Shown here: one piece after another, positions 25,302-34,252 of the stretch
Numbering within the stretch: the stretch's first letter is position 1
Layout of the letters: every line of letters starts with the position of its first letter
Assembly: GCA_934647165.1 (NCBI GenBank)
Contig: CAKUFA010000005.1
Location: 23,601 to 87,600 of the forward strand
Length of the DNA stretch: 64,000 nt
Source: an uncultured Clostridia bacterium
Lineage (GTDB): Bacteria > Bacillota > Clostridia > Christensenellales > Aristaeellaceae
Direction: 5' to 3'
Translations under genes and position numbers: made by a program
Notes under the pieces: model-generated
Told to the model about the DNA's origin: nothing
The model's database searches: none
Seen by the model: the letters and a program-made list of their open reading frames with translations, nothing else

Positions 25302-25910
25302 ATGTACGCATTTATCGAAGGCCAGGTGTGCGAAAAGAACACCGGCGAATTGATTCTTCTGGCAGGCGGCGTAGGATACCGCATCGCCTGCTCCATGAAC
25401 ACCCTGCAAGTTGCCCCGGCAGTGGGTGAAACCATGCGCTGCCACACCATCCTTTCCGTGCGGGAGGATGCCATGGAGCTCTTCGGCTTCGCCACCAAGG
25501 AAGAAAAGCGCATGTTCCAATCCCTCACCGCCATCAGCGGCGTTGGGCCGAAGCTGGCGCTGGCCATCCTGGGCTCCATGCCCCTGCGCGACCTGAATCT
25601 TGCCATCCTCATGGGAGACATCACCGCCCTGAGCCGGGCGCCGGGCATTGGCAAAAAAACAGCCCAGCGCATTGCCCTGGAGCTGAAGGACAAGATCAGC
25701 CAGGCGGATGTGGACGCATCCGGAATGCCCGCCGGCGCTTCCCCTGTGCCCCTTGCCGCCACCGACAACGTGACCGAGGCGCTGGAAGCGCTCATCGCGC
25801 TGGGCTACTCGGCCACGGAAGCGCGCAACGCCCTTGCCCAGGTGCAGGACAGCGCCTCCACGGTCGATCAACTGATTCGCCAGGCTTTGCGCGCCATGGC
25901 GGGAATGTGA
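25302..25910 (+). CDS. ruvA: Holliday junction DNA helicase subunit RuvA
   Basis: 202 residues. Tetrameric junction-binding protein that loads RuvB. Domain I OB fold (1-63), helix-hairpin-helix repeats in LTAISGVGPKLALAILG and LSRAPGIGKKTAQRIALELK, and domain III (about 150-200) with ALIALGYSATEARNAL that touches RuvB. AAAGGAA precedes the ATG at 25302. Confidence 0.95.
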   Translation: MYAFIEGQVCEKNTGELILLAGGVGYRIACSMNTLQVAPAVGETMRCHTILSVREDAMELFGFATKEEKRMFQSLTAISGVGPKLALAILGSMPLRDLNLAILMGDITALSRAPGIGKKTAQRIALELKDKISQADVDASGMPAGASPVPLAATDNVTEALEALIALGYSATEARNALAQVQDSASTVDQLIRQALRAMAGM

Positions 25911-25917
25911 GGCTGCC

Positions 25918-26952
25918 ATGGACGATCGCTTGATGAACACCTCCTTTCAGCCGGAGGACAGCGCGGTGGAGCAGTCCCTTCGCCCGCACACACTGCGGGA
26001 ATATGTGGGGCAGCAGGCCGTGAAGGACAGCCTGAGCATCTATATCCAGGCTGCGCTGTCGCGGCACGACGCGTTGGATCACATGCTGCTCTACGGCCCG
26101 CCCGGCCTTGGCAAAACGACGCTTGCCTGCATTGTGGCCGCGGAAATGGGGCAGAACGTGCGCATCACCTCAGGCCCGGCCATTGAACGTCCGGGCGATT
26201 TGGCCAGCATTCTCACCAACCTGAATGCCGGAGATATTCTCTTCATTGACGAAATCCACCGCCTTTCCCGCTCTGTGGAAGAGGTGCTCTATCCCGCCAT
26301 GGAGGATTACGCCATTGACATCATGATCGGCAAAGGCCCCACGGCGCGCTCCATCCGGCTGGATCTGCCCAAGTTTACGCTCGTTGGCGCAACCACCAGG
26401 GCAGGGCAGCTGTCCGCGCCGCTCCGCGATCGCTTCGGCATGCTGTTCCGCCTGGAAATGTACAAACCTGAGGAGCTGGCATCCATTGTCAGCCGCAGCG
26501 CCGCCATTCTCGGCGTAAAGGCGGAGGAAGACGGCATACTGGAAATTGCCCGCCGCAGCCGCGGCACGCCCCGCATTGCCAACCGCATGCTCAAGCGTGT
26601 GCGGGATTATGCGCAGGTGCGGGCAGGCGGTGTCATCAGCCGGGAGGTAGCCAACGAGGCGCTCACCCTGCTGGATGTGGACGAGCTGGGGCTTGACCGG
26701 GTGGACCGCAACATGCTTGCCTGCATGATGGACAAATTCGGCGGCGGTCCCGTGGGGTTGGATACCCTTGCCGCCACCACCGGTGAGGACGCAGTGACCA
26801 TCGAGGATGTATACGAGCCCTACCTGATGCAGCTGGGCTACATCATGCGCACGCCGCGCGGCCGCCTATGCACGCCCGCCGCATGGGAGCACATGAAGCG
26901 CACCCCGCCCACGCAGTCCTCTGAAGGCAGCCAGTTAAGAATGGAGCTGTGA
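25918..26952 (+). CDS. ruvB: Holliday junction branch-migration helicase RuvB
   Basis: 344 residues, AAA+ motor that drives branch migration. Walker A GPPGLGKTTLA, Walker B LFIDEIHRLS, sensor GATTRAGQLSAPLRDRFG and the C-terminal winged helix with PRGRLCTPAAWEHM are all intact. Starts seven bases after ruvA. Confidence 0.96.
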   Translation: MDDRLMNTSFQPEDSAVEQSLRPHTLREYVGQQAVKDSLSIYIQAALSRHDALDHMLLYGPPGLGKTTLACIVAAEMGQNVRITSGPAIERPGDLASILTNLNAGDILFIDEIHRLSRSVEEVLYPAMEDYAIDIMIGKGPTARSIRLDLPKFTLVGATTRAGQLSAPLRDRFGMLFRLEMYKPEELASIVSRSAAILGVKAEEDGILEIARRSRGTPRIANRMLKRVRDYAQVRAGGVISREVANEALTLLDVDELGLDRVDRNMLACMMDKFGGGPVGLDTLAATTGEDAVTIEDVYEPYLMQLGYIMRTPRGRLCTPAAWEHMKRTPPTQSSEGSQLRMEL

Positions 26953-26955
26953 ACC

Positions 26956-27504
26956 ATGCACTTTCATGAAAAAACCATTCTCCTGAAGGATGGACGGCAC
27001 GCATTGCTGCGCTCCCCCTCCGTTGAGGACGCAGAGGCGCTTCTTCACTTCCTGCGCAGCCTTTCCGCGGAAACCGACTTCGTCCTTGCCTGCCCGGAGG
27101 AAAGCCAGCGCATGACCCTGGAGCAGGAGACCGCCTTTGTCCGAGGCAAGGCGGAGAGCGAAAACTGCCTGTTCCTGATCTGCGAAGTGGATGGGCAGCT
27201 TGCCGGCACCTGTGAAGTGAACTTTTTCACGCACATGAAAACGGCTCATCGCGGCGCTGTAGCCATCGGAGTGCGCAGCGCCTACTGGAACCTTGGTATC
27301 GGCACGGCCATGTTTCAGACCATGATCGACGCCGCCAGAGCGCGCGGATTGTCGCTGCTGGAGCTGGAGTTCATCGAGGGAAACGCCAGAGCCCGTGCGC
27401 TGTATGAAAAAATGGGGTTCCGCATCGTGGCCGTCAAGCCTGACGCTTTCCGCCTTGGTGACGGAAAACTATACAACGAATACATGATGCAGCTGCGCCT
27501 GTAA
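26956..27504 (+). CDS. GNAT-family N-acetyltransferase
   Basis: 182 residues, GNAT fold. The acetyl-CoA loop is in SAYWNLGIGTAMFQTMIDAA (motif A, here NLGIGT where R/QxxGxG/A is usual), followed by LELEFIEGNARARALYEKMG FRIV (motif B). Acceptor unknown; might be an amine of a small molecule or protein. Starts three bases after ruvB, so it is in the ruv operon. Confidence 0.85.
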   Translation: MHFHEKTILLKDGRHALLRSPSVEDAEALLHFLRSLSAETDFVLACPEESQRMTLEQETAFVRGKAESENCLFLICEVDGQLAGTCEVNFFTHMKTAHRGAVAIGVRSAYWNLGIGTAMFQTMIDAARARGLSLLELEFIEGNARARALYEKMGFRIVAVKPDAFRLGDGKLYNEYMMQLRL

Positions 27505-27533
27505 ACCGCTGCGCATCAGAAAGGCAAACCGTG

Positions 27534-28562
27534 ATGAAAACTTCCGATTTTGACTATGTGCTGCCCGAAGAGTTGATTGCGCAAACACCCATAGAGCCCC
27601 GGGATCACAGCCGCCTGATGGTGGTGCACCGGGACACGGGGCGCCTGGAGCACAAGCATTTCTACGATGTGATTGATTATCTCCGCCCCGGCGACGCGCT
27701 GGTGATTAACGAGACCAAAGTCATCCCCGCGCGCCTGCTGGGCGTGAAGGAGGACACCGGTGTGCCCGTGGAAGTGCTGCTTTTGCGCCGCGAAAACGCC
27801 ACCGACTGGGAAGCACTGGTGCGGCCCGGCCGCCGCCTGAAGCCCGGCGCTGTCTGCTCCTTTGGCGATGGACTGCTGCGGTGCGAAATCCTGGGCAATG
27901 TGCCCGAAACCGGCGGGCGGCTGGTGCGCTTTCACTATGAAGGGGTGTTTGAGGAGCTGCTGGATAAGCTAGGGCAAATGCCCCTGCCGCCCTACATTCA
28001 CGAACAGCTTGCCGACCAGAGCCGTTATCAGACCGTGTACGCCCGGGCGGAAGGCTCCGCCGCCGCGCCCACCGCAGGGCTGCACTTCACCCCGGATCTC
28101 CTCCAGCGCATCCGCGACAAAGGAGTGACCATCGTGCCCGTGCTTTTGCATGTGGGGCTTGGCACTTTCCGCCCTGTGAAGGAGGAGGATGTGGATGCGC
28201 ACAAGATGCACTCCGAGTTTTATCAGGTGACGCAGGACGCCGCGGATACCCTGAACCGCATCCGCCAAAGCGGCGGGCGGCTGATCTGCGTAGGCACCAC
28301 TTCCGTGCGCACGATTGAAACCGTGGCAGATGAAAGCGGCACCATTCACCCCGGCAGCGGCGAAACAGCCATTTTTATCAAGCCCGGCGTAAAAATCAAG
28401 GCGGTTGACGCACTCATCACCAATTTCCACCTGCCGCAAAGCACGCTTTTGATGCTGGTGAGCACCTTTATGGGACGTGAACAGGCACTGAACGCCTACC
28501 GCCTTGCCGTGGAGGAGAAGTATCGCTTCTTCTCCTTTGGCGACGCCATGCTGATCCTGTAA
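27534..28562 (+). CDS. queA: S-adenosylmethionine:tRNA ribosyltransferase-isomerase
   Basis: 342 residues. Makes epoxyqueuosine in tRNA by moving the ribose of SAM onto 7-aminomethyl-7-deazaguanine. DFDYVLPEELIAQTPIEPRD at the start, PTAGLHFTP, GLGTFRPVKEEDVDAHKMHS EF and TNFHLPQSTLLMLVSTF are the family signatures. The ATG at 27534 is nine bases after AAAGG; a GTG just before is less likely. Queuosine context is shared with gluQ at 3 kb. In many bacteria queA follows ruvB, as here. Confidence 0.95.
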   Translation: MKTSDFDYVLPEELIAQTPIEPRDHSRLMVVHRDTGRLEHKHFYDVIDYLRPGDALVINETKVIPARLLGVKEDTGVPVEVLLLRRENATDWEALVRPGRRLKPGAVCSFGDGLLRCEILGNVPETGGRLVRFHYEGVFEELLDKLGQMPLPPYIHEQLADQSRYQTVYARAEGSAAAPTAGLHFTPDLLQRIRDKGVTIVPVLLHVGLGTFRPVKEEDVDAHKMHSEFYQVTQDAADTLNRIRQSGGRLICVGTTSVRTIETVADESGTIHPGSGETAIFIKPGVKIKAVDALITNFHLPQSTLLMLVSTFMGREQALNAYRLAVEEKYRFFSFGDAMLIL

Positions 28563-28581
28563 ATCAGCAGGAGGTTTTTCA

Positions 28582-28923
28582 ATGATTGTTGAAGCTCTGG
28601 CCACCATGGCGGCCATCCCGCTGTGCGTATACCTGTTTGAGGGCGTTTCCGCCCTGAATATGGAGTTCGCGCTGATGACCGGCGCAGTGTTGGCAGTCGT
28701 CAACCTTTTGCTGCGCGCACCGCTGCGTTTTCTTGCCAAGCCCCTCGGCTGCCTGACGCTTGGGCTCATGGGCACCGTGGTGGATGCTGTGCTGGTGGAA
28801 TTGTGCGCCTACTTCATGCAGGAAGGGTTTTTTATCGCATCCTTCCCATGGGCACTGGCCGTGGCATTGGTTGTCAATGTTCTGCGCTGCCTGGCGCGGC
28901 TGCTTTTAGGAAAAAGAAAATAA
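28582..28923 (+). CDS. Phage-holin-4_2/YvlD-family membrane protein
   Basis: 113 residues with four hydrophobic segments. ALMTGAVLAVVNLLLRAPLR and LTLGLMGTVVDAVLVEL are typical of the pfam04020 family, which includes YvlD of Bacillus. Despite the phage name it is usually a chromosomal membrane protein of unknown role, sometimes tied to envelope stress. Twenty bases after queA with AGGAGG. Confidence 0.8.
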   Translation: MIVEALATMAAIPLCVYLFEGVSALNMEFALMTGAVLAVVNLLLRAPLRFLAKPLGCLTLGLMGTVVDAVLVELCAYFMQEGFFIASFPWALAVALVVNVLRCLARLLLGKRK

Positions 28924-28937
28924 GGAGGATCTTTCCC

Positions 28938-29384
28938 ATGATTGCACTTGCCTGTGACCATACCGGGTTGGAACTGAAGGAAGAAATGAAGAAACTGCTG
29001 GACGAAATGGGGTTGACCTACAAGGATTTCGGCACCTACGACCATGCCAGCTGCGATTATCCCGTTTACGGCTACCGCGCCGCAAAAGCCGTTGTTTCCG
29101 GCGAGTGCGACCGCGGCATTCTCATCTGCGGCACGGGTATCGGCATCGGCATTGCCGCCAGCAAGGTGAAGGGCACCCGCGTGTGCACCTGCTCGGATGT
29201 GTATTCCGCTGAGCTGAGCAAGCGGCACAACAACAGCAACATCCTCACCATGGGCGCGCGCGTGGTGGGGGTTGATCTGGCCAAAATGATTGCCACCCAC
29301 TGGCTTACTGCCGAATTTGAAGGCGGCCGCCATCAACGCCGCATTGACCTGATTAGCGACATCGAAAACGGGAAAGCGCTGTAA
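28938..29384 (+). CDS. rpiB: Ribose-5-phosphate isomerase B
   Basis: 148 residues. Interconverts ribose-5-phosphate and ribulose-5-phosphate, possibly also allose-6-phosphate. ACDHTGLELKEEM at the start, the active-site Cys in GILICGTGIGIGIAASKVKG, and HNNSNILTMGARVVG are diagnostic of RpiB/LacAB. AAGGAGG lies upstream of ATG 28938. Last gene of the ruv operon; a strong terminator follows. Confidence 0.94.
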   Translation: MIALACDHTGLELKEEMKKLLDEMGLTYKDFGTYDHASCDYPVYGYRAAKAVVSGECDRGILICGTGIGIGIAASKVKGTRVCTCSDVYSAELSKRHNNSNILTMGARVVGVDLAKMIATHWLTAEFEGGRHQRRIDLISDIENGKAL

Positions 29385-29395
29385 ACCGATGCGTT

Positions 29396-29446
29396 ACGGG
29401 AGGGGAAAGCCGCTTCCATCAGGCGGCAGCCGCCCCTCCCGTTTTT
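29396..29446 (+). terminator. Terminator after rpiB
   Basis: ACGGGAGGGG (29396-29405) pairs with CCCCTCCCGT (29433-29442) and is followed by TTTT; a second stem GCCGC/GCGGC lies in the loop. Confidence 0.85.
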
Positions 29447-29555
29447 CCTGCCGGATATTCCAGCCCGGCCTTCTCATCCTTTTGCACCGGGAAGAAAACG
29501 TGTTCCAAAGCCGTTGCTTTTGTTGAAGGACCTTTGCCGGAGGAGGAAACATGCG

Positions 29556-31043
29556 ATGCGAAAGCGATTGATCGGATTCACGGCACTTCTGGCGCTCCTG
29601 TTCACCCTGGTGCACGCCACAGCGTTGGCAAACAGCTGGGGGCTCAACGGCTGCCTGCTCAGCATTGTGGAAATTGGCCATACGTGGGACGGTTATTCCG
29701 CCGCTTGTCAGGTTCGCGGCACCACCGCAGGAGGCGTGACCTATCACGCCGCCGTGATGGAAAGCCGCTATCACAGCGTGCTGCTGGTGGCCACCAAAGA
29801 TGGATCGCGCTGCGCCCTGCTCCAACGCGGCGACACGGCCGTTTATCAGCCCGGCCAAGCCAGCCAATTTCCGAAAATGGAGAAAACGCACCGCGGCTTC
29901 ACGCTTTCCTACGGCACGGAATCCTATACCTATGAGGAAGTCGGCGGCCGGTTTTACCTCACCCTGGCAGATTTCAACAATTATCGTCTGATGCTCCGGG
30001 AGGATGGAACGCAGGAAACCGCAGACGGCGGACAAACGCTATTCGACCGTTACAGCCTTGGGGATGCGGATGGCATGTATCTGTTGGATGGAGACAGCGA
30101 TTTGGAAAGCGTGAACATTTCCCTCCTCCCCAGGAGCAGGGCGGAGCTTTTGCACCTGAACCGCACACGAGGGCTGATTGCCGACTGGAACCGCCTGTCC
30201 GAAAAGGAGTATGCGGTCTATCATGCTGGCAAAAAAGGCGGCAAAACCGTACCTGTGTATTCCGCCCCCAGCACCAATGCGTGGCGTGCCGCCAAGGGCA
30301 AGGCCGCCATGAGCCTCGCAGGAGACTGGTACAGCCTGGACGGAAGCGGAGAATGGATGGCTGTGCTCTATCAGGTGAGCAACCGCACCAGCCGCATCGG
30401 TTACGTGCAGTGTAAGCTGCTAGGCAACGCTTTCGGCGCTTCCGATAACCCGTCATACAACACCAGCCATATTGCTGGCGTAACCATTGCAGATACGTAT
30501 ATGACGGACGATCCGCTGGTGTCCCAATTTCAGCAGACAGAAATTCCCAAAGGAACGTCCGTCACACTGCTGAGTTACTACGGCAATTACGCGCAGGCCG
30601 AAATCACGCTGGAAGGCAAAACCGCATGGGGCTTTATTCCCCTGCGGGATGTGGATGTGACCCTGCCGGACATCGATCATGCAAAAATGGCGGAAGCCGA
30701 CGGCTTCTGGCGTTTTGACGCCGGCGGCAGCACCGGCCCCGGGGATTATCTGCGCCTGTATGCGGACGGCACGTATGTGGCCAACGGGCTGAAGGACGAT
30801 ACCGCTTTCTCCGACAACCGCAGCACGGGCACGTGGGCTATTTACCCGGCGCCGGACTGGAACCGGTTCTGGTCGAAGCCGGAATGGATCATGGTGCTCG
30901 AAAACGAAACCGGTTATGCCGCCTGCCGCGGCCTGCATCTGACGGACACGGAGCTTTCCCTCACCAGTGATGAAGGTAGCGGCGGATACGTGCGGGTGAC
31001 AGAGGCTGAATTCCGCAGCAATATCAGTGAAGACAATGGCTAA
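29556..31043 (+). CDS. Secreted protein with SH3-like segments, function unknown
   Basis: 495 residues. Signal peptide about 1-25 (basic MRKR, hydrophobic core, ending TALA-N), no lipobox, so secreted. Two segments look like bacterial SH3 domains: around 225-290 (KTVPVYSAPSTNAWRAAKGK AAMSLAGDWY) and about 310-385 (DPLVSQFQQTEIPKGTSVTL LSYYGNYAQAE). The C-terminal region (about 390-490) with YLRLYADGTYVANG and ENETGYAACRGLHL resembles a lipocalin-like or calycin-type beta domain. Probably binds cell wall or sugar. AGGAGG stands nine bases before the ATG at 29556. Confidence 0.75.
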   Translation: MRKRLIGFTALLALLFTLVHATALANSWGLNGCLLSIVEIGHTWDGYSAACQVRGTTAGGVTYHAAVMESRYHSVLLVATKDGSRCALLQRGDTAVYQPGQASQFPKMEKTHRGFTLSYGTESYTYEEVGGRFYLTLADFNNYRLMLREDGTQETADGGQTLFDRYSLGDADGMYLLDGDSDLESVNISLLPRSRAELLHLNRTRGLIADWNRLSEKEYAVYHAGKKGGKTVPVYSAPSTNAWRAAKGKAAMSLAGDWYSLDGSGEWMAVLYQVSNRTSRIGYVQCKLLGNAFGASDNPSYNTSHIAGVTIADTYMTDDPLVSQFQQTEIPKGTSVTLLSYYGNYAQAEITLEGKTAWGFIPLRDVDVTLPDIDHAKMAEADGFWRFDAGGSTGPGDYLRLYADGTYVANGLKDDTAFSDNRSTGTWAIYPAPDWNRFWSKPEWIMVLENETGYAACRGLHLTDTELSLTSDEGSGGYVRVTEAEFRSNISEDNG

Positions 31044-32259
31044 ACCACTCCATCACGCTCTTGGACAGAAACACTGCAACCACAAGGAGGCGATCTCGCT
31101 GACAAGCAAGCAATCTGCCCGCATCCGTGAACTGGATGGCTTTCGGGTTCTTCTGGTATTCATCGTCAGCTGGTATCACATCTGGCAGCAAAGCTGGTGG
31201 ACGCCGCGCGTGGGGGCAACATCACTGGACTTTCTGGTGCGTTCCGGCTACATGCCCGTGGACGGTACCATCCTTCTGAGCGGTTTTCTGCTCTTTTTGC
31301 CTTATGCGCGCCACATGCTGGAGGGCGCGCCTTATCCCGGTTGGAGGGATTTTTACCGCCGCCGGGCACTGCGGATTCTTCCAAGCTACAACGCCTATCT
31401 GGCTCTGGTTCTCTTCCTCATCGCCCTACCCTACGGGCTGTATGCCACAAGCCGTTTTCTCTGGCGGGACATTCTCACCCATCTGACGTTTACCTTCACC
31501 TTCCGCGCGGATACCTACATGGCTACACCGCTTGGCGCAGCCTGCTGGACGTTGGCCATCGAGATGCAGGCATACCTGCTCTTTCCCCTGCTGGCCAGGG
31601 CCACCGTGAAAAAGCCATGGCTGACCCTATCCCTGATGGTTCTTGTCGGCTGGGGCTGGCGTGCCGCGTGCGTGCTGCGCCTGATCGACTATGCGATGGT
31701 CGTCAATCAGCTTCCGTCCTTTCTGGATGTCTACGCACTTGGCATGGCGGCAAGCCTTGCCTACACAAAGCTGCACAGCATGAAGCCCGGCCGGCGCAGT
31801 GAGCTTGTGCGGCAGCTGCTGGCCACCGCTGTGCTGGCAGCCTGCCTGGTGGGTCTTGTGGCACTGCTCAAGCAGCAATCTTCCATGCCGGATCATGCAG
31901 CCATTCAGCGTGGACAGATGCAGCGCCGTTTCCCCTATGCCGTGCTGCTTTGCGGCGTGATGTTGTCCCTCCCCTTCACGCTGCGTCCCCTTCGCTTGCT
32001 GATGGGGAACCGTGTGATGAACTTCTTTGCAGCTATCTCCATGAATTATTACCTGGTGCATCAGGTAGTTGCGGTTCATCTGCGCCGCATCGGCTTTCCG
32101 CCATCTGTTTCCGACACGCCGAACATGGCGGGCGAAATGCCCTGGCAGCGGCAATACACCTACCTGGTATTCGGTCTCTCGCTATTGCTGGCAACGCTTT
32201 TAACCTATGGGATTGAAAAACCCTGTGCACGCCTTTTGCTGAAAAAGAAGCGTGGCTGA
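31036..32259 (+). CDS. Acyltransferase 3 (OafA/YrhL-like) membrane protein
   Basis: About 386-407 residues with some ten membrane segments. RELDGFRVLLVFIVSWYH at the N-terminus carries the essential His of acyltransferase 3 proteins, and WTLAIEMQAYLLFPLLA is the second landmark (normally WSLxxExxFYLLxPLL). They O-acetylate or O-succinylate surface sugars. Start unclear: the ATG at 31036 overlaps the previous gene by eight bases and has no good ribosome site, whereas a perfect AAGGAGG (31084-31090) stands eight bases before a CTG at 31099 that is in frame and directly precedes the conserved part. The CTG may be the true start. Confidence 0.85.
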   Translation: MAKPLHHALGQKHCNHKEAISLTSKQSARIRELDGFRVLLVFIVSWYHIWQQSWWTPRVGATSLDFLVRSGYMPVDGTILLSGFLLFLPYARHMLEGAPYPGWRDFYRRRALRILPSYNAYLALVLFLIALPYGLYATSRFLWRDILTHLTFTFTFRADTYMATPLGAACWTLAIEMQAYLLFPLLARATVKKPWLTLSLMVLVGWGWRAACVLRLIDYAMVVNQLPSFLDVYALGMAASLAYTKLHSMKPGRRSELVRQLLATAVLAACLVGLVALLKQQSSMPDHAAIQRGQMQRRFPYAVLLCGVMLSLPFTLRPLRLLMGNRVMNFFAAISMNYYLVHQVVAVHLRRIGFPPSVSDTPNMAGEMPWQRQYTYLVFGLSLLLATLLTYGIEKPCARLLLKKKRG

Positions 32260-32352
32260 ACCGTTTCCTCCTTGCACACTGCCACGGCGGTTCCAACGAG
32301 CCTTCCATGATTTCATTTCATCTTTCTGCACAACAAAAAGTAAACGTCAACA

Positions 32353-32397
32353 TAAAAGAGGCTGTTTTCCACACGCCAGGGAAAACAGCCTCTTTGT
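32353..32397. terminator. Bidirectional terminator between converging genes
   Basis: AAAGAGGCTGTTTTCC pairs with GGGAAAACAGCCTCTTT around an eight-base loop; an A-run precedes and a T-run follows, so it can stop both the acyltransferase (plus) and phosphodiester glycosidase (minus) transcripts. Confidence 0.9.
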
Positions 32398-32409
32398 TTT
32401 CAAGCCGCA

Positions 32410-33273
32410 TCACGGCACAAGGGTTGCAAAATAGATGATATCGCTCACATAGCGAATCTTGTGGGAGGACTTGGCATTGATCTTCTCGCCGCGCATGGCC
32501 ACCGTGGAGGATGAGCCGCCATCCAGATTATAGGCATTGATACAGCCCATTTCCTTGCATAGCGCAGCCATTTGCAGCAGGTCAAAGCCCACCGAGCCCT
32601 TGTTTTCCGGCCCTTCGCAGGTCAAAATCAGGTAGGACAGCGGCCCCAGCTGTCCAATGGCGATGCGCTGCGTCTTTTTTCCTTTGCCATTGTCCATGCT
32701 GACCTTGCTCAAGTCCGTGATGGGCTCACCATCCACCACAAGACCCGGGCCAAAGCAGAACGCGTGCACCACCGTACCATCAAAAGCCTCGAAGGCTTCC
32801 TTGGTGGTGGGGCGCAGAATGGTGAAATCGCCCTTATCGTCAATGATAAGCGTTTCCCGTCCCTTAACGGGGTTATTGCGCACCAGTTCCGTGTTTCGCA
32901 CCACAATGCCCTGACTGTGATAGGTATAATAATCACCGTTGATGCCCAGCACACCGTTGCACTGTTCAAGTGTTTTGCTCACCGGCGCGGTGCGCTTGGT
33001 ACGCCAGTTGCCCGCTGTGCCTGTGCGCAGCTGGCTTGCGTCCGCCAAGGTAACATACACCGCCATCACCGTGGTATCGTCCCGGCGGAAGGTTTCAATG
33101 CGGATATCCAACGAATCGTCGTGATAACCGGCATTATCAGGCAGATAGCAGTCCTCATGAGGCGCATAGGGTACAGGGTCGGAATTCCACGGAATGGGGG
33201 TGAATGCCTCTTCCGCACACGCGCCAGTACATGCCAACAGCATGGCTGCCAGCAAAGCCATCAGTCGTTTCAT
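32410..33273 (-). CDS. Phosphodiester glycosidase family protein (NAGPA-like), exported
   Basis: 287 residues. N-terminal signal (about 1-20); LLAC near residue 15 could be a lipobox, so it may be a lipoprotein. The core is the pfam09992 NAGPA domain: GVLGINGDYYTYHSQGIVVR, PGLVVDGEPITD, QRIAIGQLG and the strongly conserved end INAYNLDGGSSSTVAMRGEK. Such enzymes remove sugars linked through a phosphodiester and are often found with exopolysaccharide genes. It may process a surface glycopolymer. Own promoter at 33306-33334. Confidence 0.85.
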   Translation of the reverse strand: MKRLMALLAAMLLACTGACAEEAFTPIPWNSDPVPYAPHEDCYLPDNAGYHDDSLDIRIETFRRDDTTVMAVYVTLADASQLRTGTAGNWRTKRTAPVSKTLEQCNGVLGINGDYYTYHSQGIVVRNTELVRNNPVKGRETLIIDDKGDFTILRPTTKEAFEAFDGTVVHAFCFGPGLVVDGEPITDLSKVSMDNGKGKKTQRIAIGQLGPLSYLILTCEGPENKGSVGFDLLQMAALCKEMGCINAYNLDGGSSSTVAMRGEKINAKSSHKIRYVSDIIYFATLVP

Positions 33274-33305
33274 ACGTTCAACTCCATATTCATGTGCTTT
33301 TTCTG

Positions 33306-33334
33306 ATTATAGCACAGCCATTCCCGTCAGGCAA
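33306..33334 (-). promoter_or_regulatory. Promoter of the phosphodiester glycosidase gene
   Basis: Minus strand: TTGCCT (33329-33334), 17-base spacer, TATAAT (33306-33311), 32 bases before the ATG. Confidence 0.8.
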
Positions 33335-33342
33335 GAGCAGGC

Positions 33343-34233
33343 TTATGCCTGATGGCAGCGGACATAACCCAGCAGGGTCAAAAAGGCCTCCTCATCCAGG
33401 ATGCGGATGGGCACGCCCTGCGCCGCCAGTTCCGCCGCCTTTCTTGCTTTGGCGCTGACGCCGCCCCGGGCGCAGGGATCAAAGGCCGCTGCCTGTACAA
33501 GATAGTTTACGCGGCAGCTGACGCTGCTTTTCACCGTGCCGCCCTGCTCCGCAATCGCTCTTTCCGCCACATCCCGGGACATATGGCGCAGCTCCCCCGT
33601 GAGGCAGAAGGAAGCGCCCGCAAGATCGATTGCCGTGCTTCTTGTCCATCCGGCAAGGTCAATCCTGCCCTTTTCCGCCCCGGGATAGCGACGCATTTGT
33701 CCTCCCCGGGCAGGAAGCGCCGCCGCCAGGGGGCACAGCCGTTCATAGCACTGCTGGGTCGCCATCACGTCCGCCAGCGCCTGATGCGCCCGGGTATTCA
33801 CAATCTGAAAGCGTTCGCACAAATCGGACAGCCTGTGGTGCGCTTCCTCCGGAAAGCAGCGGCGGGAAAGGGCAAGGGTATCCGCCGTTTTCCATGCCGG
33901 GAGCTGCGCGCCGCTGCGGCTGCACTCTGCCGCAAGCATCCGCACATCAAAGCTGATATTATGGCCAACCACCACCCGTGAGCCCACGAACGCAATCAGC
34001 TGTTCAATGGCCTGCATGGCTGTGGGCGCACCCTGCACATCCGCATCCGATATGCCGGTGAGACGGGTGATGCCCCATGGAATGGGCGTTTGCGGATCCA
34101 CATAGGTGCAGAAGGAATCCACCACTTCATGCTGCTCCACCCGCACAGCTGCAATCTGGATAACGCGATCGGTGCAGGCAAGACCCGTGGTTTCGGTATC
34201 CAGCACCGCATAACTGGCAGGCATATCGGGCAT
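33343..34233 (-). CDS. DnaQ-type 3'-5' exonuclease fused to a BRCT domain
   Basis: 296 residues. Residues 5-175 are a DEDDh exonuclease: Exo I VLDTETTG (Asp12, Glu14), Exo II GHNISFDVRML, Exo III RAHQALADVMA. The C-terminal part (about 205-290), FCLTGELRHMSRDVAERAIA EQGGTVKSSVS CRVNYLV, is a BRCT domain as found in NAD-dependent DNA ligases. The pair suggests a repair or proofreading nuclease. AGGGGG precedes the ATG at 34233 by ten bases. Part of a three-gene minus-strand run with GNAT and C39-like genes. Confidence 0.87.
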   Translation of the reverse strand: MPDMPASYAVLDTETTGLACTDRVIQIAAVRVEQHEVVDSFCTYVDPQTPIPWGITRLTGISDADVQGAPTAMQAIEQLIAFVGSRVVVGHNISFDVRMLAAECSRSGAQLPAWKTADTLALSRRCFPEEAHHRLSDLCERFQIVNTRAHQALADVMATQQCYERLCPLAAALPARGGQMRRYPGAEKGRIDLAGWTRSTAIDLAGASFCLTGELRHMSRDVAERAIAEQGGTVKSSVSCRVNYLVQAAAFDPCARGGVSAKARKAAELAAQGVPIRILDEEAFLTLLGYVRCHQA

Positions 34234-34252
34234 TCCATGCTTCCCCCTTTCA

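Noticed and set aside
28582..28923. Prophage remnant suggested by the holin-like protein
   Set aside because: The gene sits in a housekeeping operon and no other phage genes are nearby; the family is widely chromosomal.
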